Assembly (NCBI RefSeq): GCF_001540865.1
Contig: NC_033633.1
Span: 7,657,691 to 7,721,690 of the forward strand
Reading direction: 5' to 3'
Source of the DNA: Ananas comosus
Taxonomy: Eukaryota > Streptophyta > Magnoliopsida > Poales > Bromeliaceae
Length of the DNA: 64,000 bases
Shown: piece after piece, positions 1 through 11,000 of the stretch
How the letters are laid out: each line of letters starts with the position of its first letter
Position numbering within the stretch: position 1 is the first letter of the stretch
Position numbers and translations under genes: made by a program
Notes under the pieces: generated by a model
Told to the model about the DNA's origin: nothing
What the model saw: the letters and a program-made list of their open reading frames with translations, nothing else
Database searches by the model: none

Positions 1-1243
1 AAAGAGTAGTAAATGGCATGAAAGTCATTCGATCCTTTTGCTCTTCTGGTAGTACATAGAAGGCACCTATCCTCGGTATACAAATCTACCATACTCGGTC
101 GCATTGCTCGCGCAGCTTTGCATTCGCGCGCCCGGCACGTGCCGGTTCAGCCGAACTCTTTGCGCGACAAACCTACGAACGGGCCACCATTCCAACGATC
201 GTCTATTCTGGAGTTTATTCACGACACAATGCCCCGATCGTTTCGATATTTTTGGAGGTTTTCCGTGCTGGGCGGCATCTGTACGCAAAACAGCCGTTCG
301 TCAAAAGCTCGACTCGGTATCGTCTGAAGCCGAGCGTACCACGAGTTCGTTGATCCACAATTAGTGTTTACAGAGGGTTAAATGAGTAAACCCATCCATC
401 TACTAAAATCTCATTTTTGAGCCCTAGTGTTGCGACTACGGCAAATCCGCCATTCGCAGATCTAGATTCAGCATTAAACATCTATTACTTGCTAGAAACT
501 AATCAACCATTATTAGAGCATTAAGGATCAAACATAGAGATTACATTGGACGGGTTGAAGCTTATTGCTAAGATTGCTCTATATGGTGAGAGAAGAAAAG
601 ATGATGTTGGTGATCGATGATCCACTCTTCTCCTCCAATTCTTCTTCTTCCTTCTTCTGCCTTTCTCTTCTCTCTCACTTTCTGCTTTACGTTAGAGAGA
701 GGAGAGAGTCTGTTGGGGTGAGGGAGAAGAGAGAAATGGGCTAAAACCCACTTCTATACACTCTAATAAGTGCAAAATTGCACTTAAGCCCCTCAACAAG
801 CCTCTTCTTGCAACAGCCCGAACTGGGCATTTTCGGGGTTCGGGGACCGGTCTCTGCATGAGGGACCGGTCTCTGGGAGACCGGTCTCTCTGCCTGGGAC
901 CGGTCCCAGAGAGACCTCCAGCCCAGACTTAGCCAATTTTCAGCTTCGTCCGTTTTCGCTCCGTTTTCGCTCGTTTTCATTCGTTTGACCTCCGATTCGT
1001 CTCAAATCGAACCGAGACTCTCGAAATATGTTCTCGAGCATGTTTTCATCATCTTTTCATCCACACTAATGCTGGATTTAGCTCACGGCCCAACATAGCC
1101 TTTCGGGTCCCGTTTCCGCGCCTATGCGTACCGAAACGCTCGATTGCTCCCGAACCTCACCGAACTTCACCAGAACCATTCAAATGGCTTTCTAACCTCA
1201 TATAAACCATAACTTCATGATTTTAGAAGTCCGGTACCTTACA
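1..1243 (-). mobile_element. Ty3/gypsy LTR fragment, minus orientation
   Basis: The stretch ends in a TTACA terminus after a conserved block (CCGAACCTCACCG, ACTTCATGATTTTAGAAGT) that recurs at about 21360-21475 and 51470-51583. Its middle has the same CT-rich and GA-rich leader and a cluster of GACCGGTC motifs at about 838-915. It is cut by the window edge, so the start is not visible. No reading frame of interest is seen. Assignment to gypsy rests on similarity to the LTRs of the minus-strand element at 52373-61411. Confidence 0.6.
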
Positions 1244-1676
1244 CTGTCAGGCTGAGTACTGGTACTCGGGTTGGCATACTGGTACTCGGGCATCCAGTAC
1301 CGGTACCCGGCTTCAAGTACCTCAAAACCCGAGACCCTAATTTCCAATATTTACATTGCGTACCGGTATCCGATCCCGAGTACCGATGCCTAATACAAAT
1401 TCCACAAATTTAGTTCCAGTACCTGAGCCTCGGTACCTCAATACCCGAGAGCATGTTTTCCACCCTTTGCATTGCGTACCGGTACTCACTTCCAAGTACC
1501 GGTACTCAATACAAAATCTGCCACTTAGGCAGATTTTAGCCTTCCGAGTCCGTTTTCGCGTCCAATTTGCACTGAAACACTCGAATGCTCTCCAGACCTT
1601 GCCGGAACTTATTTAATTAGCTTTTTAAGCTAATTCCCACCGAAACTTCATAATTGTAGAAGTTCGGTATGTTACA
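1244..1676 (-). mobile_element. Second gypsy LTR terminal fragment
   Basis: A second copy of the same LTR terminus (GAAGTTCGGTATGTTACA, ending at 1676) follows directly on the first. Its inner part carries several GTACCGGTAC-type palindromes at about 1250-1510, a motif version different from the GACCGGTC version in the LTR just before it. It lacks the rest of an LTR and is probably a truncated or recombined copy. Confidence 0.5.
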
Positions 1677-2916
1677 TGGGGTAACTCTAGAATCTATCTA
1701 GATACTATCAAACACCTACAGTGGGGGTGAATATGTGTATATGCCAAACACAAATCTCTATGGGATAAAAGTCAATGCGGAAAATTAAATAGCACATCGA
1801 GATTCACATAGGAAAACTCCAATTTGGAGAAAAATCCACGGTACCAACAAGTGAAAAACTAATCCACTAAGAGTAAAAGATTATAAGGTGATTACCAACT
1901 CCACGGACTCGACCTCTATTTTACCTTCTACGGATCTCGCGCACGTCACTGGGTTGTCCACACCCCACGTCCGAATCCTCAGACGTCACGCCCTACGTCC
2001 GAATCCACGGACGCCACTCGAATCCTCGAGCACTCACGATTCGAATCCATGAATCGCCTTGATCACGCCGAATCCACGATGCCGCTCATAAAGTGTAAAT
2101 TCATGTTTCTATGGTGATCCTCTACTTAGAGTGTCATTGAAGAACCAGAGAAAAGTCCCTAAGCGAAACTTAGATCAATTCGACATATATATATTGAATT
2201 CCAATATCTCGAATTGACCTAAAAAGGCTATCGGGTGGAAAAAGGTTTAGAATGAAAAGCCTAACCTCTAGGGTTACTCTCTCATGAATTTCGAGTGCTT
2301 CCACGTCATAAAGAACTCTACTATTGTATTTATAGACTTTAGAATCAATTAGAATCGGATTAGAGTCATATTAGAAAACCTGTACACTGAGTATCGGTAC
2401 TCGAATGTGGGTACCGGTACACCATGACGCAACAGGAGTTTCCTAATGCTGAGTACTGGTACTCGGCCGATGCAATACCGGTACTCGGTCGATATAGTCC
2501 CGGTACTGAAATATGGTATTGATACACAATTTAATTTGCAGAATTGTTGCTCTCGGGTTTTGAGGAACTCAATATTGGGTTCCGGTACTCAGTATAAAAC
2601 ATTAGGTTTTTCAACCCGGTTTTGAGGAATTGGAGCCTGGTACCTGAACTCAATATAAAATATTGTTATAAATGATTCAAAAGTTTCAAAAATCACTTCT
2701 AATGCACTAATTATTACCTATATGATTATAATGTCATAAATCCAGATGAATCACCATGGGAAACATCTAAATCATACCTGAGCATCGTGATTCAACTTGT
2801 GAGATGTTTTTGAGTACTTCTCGGAAGCTTAGATTTTTCAACCGTTGACAATACTTACCGAACCCTTCAAGACTCCGGCTCAAATCACGAAACTTGCCAA
2901 TACAAAATCCCTAACA
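1677..2916 (-). mobile_element. Copia-type LTR-like segment, minus orientation
   Basis: The segment begins with TGGGG directly after a gypsy TTACA end and finishes with CCTAACA, the reverse complement of the TGTTAGG start seen in the copia LTR at 44811. Near its start it has CCTACAGTGGGGGTGAAT, similar in reverse complement to the GTGAATAGG/GGTGTTAG block near the end of the 44811 copia LTR. Its right end resembles 52260-52371. It has GTACYGGTAC motifs at about 2383-2535. No matching target duplication was found, so it may be a solo LTR or a fragment. Confidence 0.42.
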
Positions 2917-4000
2917 TTAGGTGCTCTCTCTCCACCAACCCGCTCTGCTCCCTCACCTCGATGAAACCCTAAAGCCACGTATTCTCTCATCTCTTCTCTC
3001 TCCTCATTCTCACCAACTTTCTCTCGTCGCGCTCAACCCACTCTCAACCTGCTCTCTTGCGAGGATGACGATGAGGACGAGGAGGAGATGATTGCGGTAT
3101 CTTGGGTTTCGTTCTCTCATCCTCTCTTCATTCTTTCTTACTCTCTCACACTCTTTTTCCCTCCCCTTGTTTTGTTTTAGTCTGAATCGCGCTCGACCCT
3201 TTAGGGCAAAGAGGACAACAAGGTCAAGAAGGAGGTGGTTGTCACGCCCCAGCTCGGAAGCTAAATCTATGTGCACGCAAAGACCTGCCACCTAGATAGA
3301 GTTGCCTATACGTGCAGGGCGTCGGAGAACAGAACACTTGTAACAGAGTTGCCTATTACAATCTTTTGTATACGTGAGAAGGCAGTTCCTTTCATAAACT
3401 AATTATATCTGTTTTATTGTTGCTCTATTTCTTAATCAAGCCCTTCGTTTAGTCAATTTGATCGATCTATGGAATAAGGTGATTTAAATTATGATTGTAG
3501 TTGGTCAATCTCTCTACTGATCGATTTATTTCAAATTGTGGTCTATTACATTTCGGATTTGGGGCGTGACACTTAGATGAACTTTTTTTTTTTTCGCTTC
3601 TCTCATATTTTCCTTTCACTCTTTTATCCCTTTTTGAATTTTCGGGTACTATCAATTTTAGCCCAGAAAAGGAGAAAACGTCGATAAAACTAGAAATGAA
3701 GGAACTTTGGACAGATGGGTTAAAATGTACACCTAATCTAAGGATATACAGGTGGCAGTGCTGCCCCAAATAACTACTTGACCGAGTGAAACCTGACTCC
3801 CAGCCTAAAAAGCAAGAGAGAGGGAGGGAGAGTGAAAGAAAGAGTATTCGTAGCGAATGAATGAAATTTCATTTGCAATAAACATAAATTAATGTAGAAT
3901 TTCTACCATCATCATCAAATAATATCACACTAATATGTGAAGCCAACAGGAAGGTTAAAATTAAAAAAAAAAAGAGCAAATATATATTTCGTTACCCTTT
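2917..4000. other. Unassigned intergenic DNA with a gypsy-end fragment
   Basis: No gene is seen. At 3240-3571 lies a piece bounded by TGTCACGCCCC on the left and its exact reverse complement GGGGCGTGACA on the right. Both are ends of the gypsy LTRs elsewhere in this window, so this looks like two inward-facing LTR ends or a small derivative. The flanks are CT-rich and AT-rich with no clear coding potential. Confidence 0.35.
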
Positions 4001-4326
4001 TCTACCATTACATTATTTTTCATAAGAATTTTATCTGACATTTGTGATTCACACCAAGCTCAATTACCATACTGAACATGGTTGGTCTGGCGTCCAGCTG
4101 TAGTATCATCTGATATGTTTCATTGGCAGTGGAAAGAACTCCAATGAAGTTGGAAACCCAGCATGTTTCGTTTGCAGAGGGAAGAACTCCATGAAGTTGG
4201 ACTCCCATGACATTAAGGTACGCACTAGACGGTTGCAGCAGATGCCAACACTAAATTCATCACCATATAACTTGAATTGTGGGCGAAGATCAAATATCAT
4301 CGACCACAGCTACCGCTTGATATATC

Positions 4327-5094
4327 TCAACCAGATAATCTCGCAAGAGCCAAGCCCGCTGCGGTGAAAAGAACGTACAACCCAACAAGGCAGTATCCCC
4401 AGAATCTTGGTACCCGAAATCCATACCATGTAATCACCAATAGCGAGCCCATCAAGCTGCAAAGGAGGAATACAAAAGCAACCACAATCCCAATGTTGAA
4501 CTGGAGTTCATATGCTTTCGGGTATACTCTCGCTGTCTGTACCACAAACGCCGTTCCCAGCCCAACCAGCATGTTAAACATAGGGCCCGCAAAGCACCCA
4601 GCCATGGCCATCGCCGGCTGGCCAGCCTTGGCCAACGCCACGTCAGCAACAAGGTCGCCCACCGAGTTCCCCCATGCCAAGACCGTCAAGCCAAGGATCG
4701 CCGGCGGGAAATTCATGATGCTTCCGATTGCGGTAAGGCAGTTCAAGAGCTCCCCCGCCATTGTCGAGATCCAAAACACACTCATCATGAAAGAGATTAA
4801 GGTGATTGCTACTGTCCACTCTGTCTCTGGGGGTTCTTTCTCGAAAATGAAGTGATATAGTGCGAGACAGAGGCTTACAAATAGGATGATAGACCAGAGT
4901 GGAAAGCGGGTACGTGGGAGAAAGAATACTATTTGGCTGTCCAATGCGACGAACGAACTTAACGAATATAGAAGAATGAGAGGGCATAAGGCAATGTTAG
5001 CTGAGACATAGAACCTGTTCCATTCAGCCCGTGATGACGACGGTATAGTAAGCTTGAGGAGGACTGTGATAGGAACTTCCCAAACTTTTGTTAT
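4327..5094 (-). other. CCX: CCX coding exon 2 and stop
   Basis: It is 255 codons plus TGA. An acceptor ending in CCTCAG (complement of 5100-5095) precedes ATAACAAAAG, which continues the frame of exon 1 in phase 0 and reads into a family-like VWEVPITVLLKLTIP segment. The open frame then runs unbroken through the GNSVGD repeat to the end. The 3' untranslated region probably lies at about 4000-4326, but I could not identify a clear poly(A) signal. Confidence 0.83.
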
Positions 5095-8000
5095 CTGAGG
5101 TGTAACATGAAGAAGGTTATTGTCAATGCAATCTAACCATATGAAAGTACTTCTATACTAAGCTCTGTAATGAACAAACTACAAATTAGTGACATTGTTT
5201 AGTCTTCTGAATTCACAAATGTCGAGGCAAAAACAAAGTACAGATAATCATTAAAATAATGGACCAATAACTACTGATGCACCATAGATTCACATCATTA
5301 ATTGAAAGTAAAGATGGTTTGGTTAGCTGCTATTCACATTGTTATGATTTTCAATGTGAGAACATACCTGAATTCATTCCTATCAGAAAAAATTTCAGTG
5401 CCTATGTGCCTGTAGAACTGACTGATGTTCTCTCTCCTCAACAGCATTGAATTATCAATACTCTCCTCTGGAGTCCAAAAACCTCTATCATGCCTGGGTA
5501 GTGGGTAATGATTGCAGTCTTAGAATAGTCTCTATACTCTCAAACTAACATCTGAATCATCTCCTTGAGGTCTATCCAGCAGAAACTATCTGAGATTTCG
5601 TCATCTGAAGTGCTCGAAAACTAGCAGATGCTTCACAAAAGAAATAGCTAGCAATTTTTGGAAGCAATGCCAAATTTCATAAAAGAAGAAAAGAGGACGA
5701 CAAAGTCCTGCATAACTATTAGCTAGGTTGAAGACCCTTGAATGTTTAAAATACATGACATATCAATCCTTACCTCACATGGTATGCAACAACACTGACA
5801 GCCTCATTAGGACAAATGTTCTCACGAAATCAATGGAGTAAAACGACAACACCAGAACATGGATAAAAGGCATCATCTAGTATTACAAAATATACCAGAA
5901 ACTGTACAACTTCGTAATCCTAGAGCTGAAGTAATATTAATCCATAAAGGCACAAGAAATGCTGAAGAACTTGGTTATTATTTTCACCCCCTCGCCGGTT
6001 ATTTGAAGTAGGGCGAGGACTGAAGACTACTTTACCTGTGATGGCTAACAGGTAAGCCTGGAGCCCGCTACGTTACACTTAAATTCAATGCTTTTACCTG
6101 GTTAGCTTATCACATCTAATTAGACATATCTTTGTAAGAACATGCACAGCCTACAGAAGGATTTAAGTAGAATTATTTATGATTTGAGACTTGGGCAAAG
6201 GTTACTCTAAAGAGAAACGAGGGATGTATTGCACTACAAAATTTTATGTAATAGATGATGAGAGTTCTGATGCACACCATGGTCATGCACTATTATACTT
6301 GTCCAACATAAAAAATTGTAGTAATACTAATACAAATTTTTTTATTCAAAGTTATCTAAATTCTAAGGGAGTAAGATATGGGTCAGGGCGATGCGTACTG
6401 TGCCCACTAATTACAGGGATGGTCTCTCTTGGCGCCCTTGTGCTGTGATACCTTCTGAGTATCACACGAGACAGAGCGATACCCAGATGGTATCGCAGCA
6501 CGTCCCGTGTGGGCACGCTGTGTTTTTCTTTTTCTTTCGTTTTTTTACTTCTGGCTTCTTTTCTTTTTTTTCCTCCCATAGGCCTTTATATCTTTCTATT
6601 CGAATTTTTTTTATAAATGATCCTACCAATTTTTACAATTGCAAAAAGTCTTTTAAAAAAATAATTATAAAAATAGACCTCTAATATGTTATATTGAATT
6701 TTTGAAAAAATAAAAAATATAAGCGGTGAATGAATCGTCGCTTTTAAATGTGGCGAATCATTCACTGCTTCCATAACACCTCTTAAAACCAATAAAGTTA
6801 TTTTAAAGGTGGTGAACCGTTCACCGCCTTTATTATTTTCCCCTCCTCTCTCCCATTCTTTCATCGTATATCCTTTTAAAAGCGGTGAACCATTCACCGC
6901 TTTCATAAGCCGTAAATAATTTGACGAATGCGGTGAACCATTCACCGCTTTCACGTATTTTTTTCTCCCCACCATGCTGGCACCCACATAACAAAACAGA
7001 GACTACATTTACAAATAAAATTTTGACGGGTCTAATTTTAGAATAAAATTTTTGAAGAAGCCTAGTGTACTAAAATCTCCTTTCTGCTCTCTTCTCTTCA
7101 CTTCTACCTTTTCTTCTCTTCTACTCTCTCTTTTTCTTTCTTCTCACATTTCTTCCACTTTTTTTTCTTTCTATGTTTTCCTCCCTTTTTTCTCATGATT
7201 TTTTCTCTAATTTCTTCTTTTAATCCCTTCTTCTTTTTTTTTTTTTGATCACTTCGATCTTAAAAGAAAAGAAAAGAAAAAGAAATAGCAAAATCGAAGA
7301 TCTACTTACTAGGTAAGTCAAAAAATCTACACCTATTTTTTTTTTCCATACATTTAGAATATATTTAACTTGTAAAGTTCTTTTTGTGAGGAAATATGAA
7401 ATTATGCAAATTTTTATTTACAATTTACAAAAAATCTAAAAATAGATTCACTTGATTTAGTCATTATATGGTCCCATTTTTAATTTTCTTGGATGAATTT
7501 AGCATTTTTGTAGTGTACCGTATTTCAGTATAGCATACTAAATTTTGGCCAAATTGCGGGAAGTACAGTTGAGAAATAATTGTGGATATATTTAGAAACG
7601 AGTTCCGAGGGTTTCAGAATGATTAGAAGTGAATTAGAGCTCCAAGGAGCGAAAGCAAAAATTTTTGAAAAAAATGTTTCTAGGCTGTTGGACTCTCAAG
7701 GTCCGAACCCGCACTTGAGAATCCGAACTTTGATCTTTTCTGTACGTGCCCAAACGATCCCGACCTTGACTGCGAAAATTCTAAAATTTGGCTACAGGTC
7801 TAGACCTTGAGGAGGGTCCGGACCTTGCCTGCACAGACAGGAAAAGTGAGGTTTGGGGTCATGACCTTACTGGAGGATTCGGACCCTCTGCCTAGTAGAA
7901 AATGCTGTTCAAGGGGTTTTTGGCAATTGTTGCAACACCTTTTAGAGGGAAAACCTCAGCCCTTCCCCCATACTTGTGAAAACACAAGAAACACCCTTTC

Positions 8001-11000
8001 TCTTGCGCTCTCACTCCTTTTTACTCTCTCTCACTCTAGATTATCTCCACCACCTGGAGATTGTGGAAATCAAGCTTGGGAGAGCTTTTCGAGGTGTGGA
8101 GCAAGCTTCATGGAGCAAGAAAAAGCTTGGAGAGCTTGAGGTAGAGGTGAGTTCTTAGAGTTTTAAGTTAAGAGTTTCGAATTTTATCTTATTTTTGGGA
8201 TTTTATCAAACACTAGACAAATCTAGACTACAAATAATAGAGATTTACAATGAGCAAGGATTAAAGTGCCGTGGCACGCGGTCGTGCCAGAAACTTGCTG
8301 GCATGGTACGGCACGGTGCATGTTAAACCATGCCGATGCATGCTGGTCACAAAAAATACGTGTGCTAGCACATAATGGCATGAGCTATTTATTTTCTTTA
8401 GCAATAAAATACTCCAACTATTTATTATGTATTTTTATCAAATATTTTGAATTTTATTGAGAAAATTACTTACTAATTTAAAAAATAAAAGGTTTTGAAC
8501 TGTGCCATCGACACGAGGGCTGTATCGTGTTGATATCTTACTGGCACGATACAAAACGATAGATACGACCCGTGCCGATAGGCACTTAAAATCCTTGGCC
8601 ATGAGATTTAGGTTTTGGCATTGTTTGGAATACCCTAAGTTGAAAAAGGGCTTTTATTATTGATGGGTTAAAAAAATTATTTGACCTTTTAAAACCCTAA
8701 TTGGGGTTAAAAAATCATGTGGGACAACTTGATTTCGTGAAATAAAAATGTTTGGGGTTCAAATGAGGTAACGAACCGTTTTTGTTGTTTAGGGCAAGGA
8801 AGCTTGCAACTAAGCCTATAGCCAAAGAGAGCCTACTAGCAAGTGTCTACAAACAGTTAGGAGCATTCTAAGGTGGGTTGTGCTCTACCGAAGTGAATAG
8901 ATTACTTCAATGTCTAGAAAGTACATAACTAAATTAAATTTTATGAGTTGCATGATAGTTTAATTAAGAAATATGCATGCATGAGGCATATATTACTTGC
9001 ATTAAGTAATTTTACTATCTATGTATGAGTAAATGAGCATACATGTGATATATGTTTATTAAAGGACTTCTCATTTGATATGTAAATGCATGCATTGTCA
9101 TATTGCATTCCTATGTTGTGGACTAAATGTAGGTTGACATTCTCTAGGGTTGGTAGAAAACTCAACATGTGAGCATAGAGAACACAGTGCCATTGAACAT
9201 AGGTGAAAAATATAGTGGTAGGATGACCACTTGGGTGTGATTGACTTTAAACCTCGAAAGGTTGACATATAGGGTGAAACATATGAACCCTTGATGAGAC
9301 CATGAAAGTGGCGATTACACTACTTGTGGATTTGGGGCAAAAATGGGGATGACGATTCCATTCCCCGGCACGCAATGAATGCGGCGATTCCGCGACTTGT
9401 GGATTTATGGCTAAGTGCTGCAGCGATTCCACTATCTATTGCTGTTACGATATATTTAGTATATGTTACGATATATTTAGTATCTTATGGTATATTAGGA
9501 TACTGTATATTATTATCATATATAGAATAGGATTGTATGGTATGTAATCCTAATTGTAGTATTACTATAGTAGGCAATGTTACTATAGTAGACCTATCTT
9601 TTATACTATATATTTTCATCAATTCAACCCAAGAAGGTATGTTCTTTTGCCCTTCTTACAATTGCCTAGACGATGACGGCGATTCTGCATGTGATTGACT
9701 TAAGATTGAGTCGGGTGATATGATTAGGATGATGAACCTAGTGAGTAAATGTAGTTTACGTCACACGAGTAGCTTCATTATCATGAATAGAGGCATAAGC
9801 ATGTTTATTTCTTATATAGTTATTTGTTTTTATAGATGGTACTAACCCATACTTATGTTGCCTCCTTTAGACCTGGTAGGTCGGGCTTTTATCTTGGGTG
9901 GCCGTACCCGCTAGAAACTATATTTACAGTTTTCATCCCCATATTTTTCAAATCCATCTGCGGGCAACGTCGCGGAGCAAGAAAAAGGCGTAGCGCGGGT
10001 GAGGCGGCGGAGGAGGGTGAGGGCGTACGTGTGGGCATAGACAGAGGGGTGAGCGAGGGTGAGGTGGCAGAGGGCGAGGCAGCGCGGCCGAGGTCGGTAA
10101 GGAAGGATGAGGGTTTCAAGGGTATTTTGGGTATAAAAAATAGAATATAAACGGAACACTGACAGCGGGGGCCAAAGCGAAATTTTTTATTTTTTAAGGG
10201 GGCAAAGTGTAGGTTTTTGAAATTACAAAGGGGGAAGTGAAAAATCGGGTATTGACAGAAAGGTTTTCTGTAATTTAGCCTTGAAAAAATTACTCACTAA
10301 TTTAAAGAAAGACTTTTGAGCCGTGCCATCGGCACGAGAGCTGTATAATGTCGATATCTTGTTGGCACGATGCGACACAGTAGATACGACCATATGGATG
10401 GGCACTTAAATCCTTGATATTTACAAAATAAACACTAAAAAAAAACCATAAATTCTAAAATCTTCAATGGGAAAGGGATGAATATTGCAACTTCGTAGGA
10501 AGGCTTACTAGAAGGGTTGTGGAGGAGAGGCGAAGATAAAACATTATCGCTAAAGAGGCAAAACTAAAAGCCTACTATAGACATGATATCACCGTGGAGG
10601 AGAGCAGTAGAAGAGGTGGCGAGAATGGGTCTAACTGTAATTAGAGTAGGTCCTAGGGCATCAAATAAATAATTCTCACATTTGTGTAGTCGTAGAAGAA
10701 TGATAGCATTAACGAGTCTAACTGTAATTAACAGGCACACCGAGTCTGCATCGAGTTCGCGTCGAATCCGTGACAAGTCCAAACCATGTCCAACCCACGT
10801 TTGTGACACCCCCAGGATTTGAAATAGTTCTATATATAAGATTTACTAGGATAAACCTCTTAATCCAACTATAGCATTTTAGGCAATCGTTAGGCCCAAG
10901 AGGTTAAGAGGGTTAAGCGAGTCTAGGCTAGAGTAATTCTAGAATTTGTAACTCCCCTGAGAAGCAGTTGTGTGAAAATTGGTATCAGAGCCAACGACAA

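Noticed and set aside
4939..4960. Suspected frameshift in CCX exon 2
   Set aside because: Rereading the bases shows a continuous frame through SSFVALDSQIV.
10980..10993. tRNA-like TGGTATCAGAGCC sequences here and at 25241 and 28958
   Set aside because: These are primer binding sites of retrotransposons, not tRNA genes; no cloverleaf is present.
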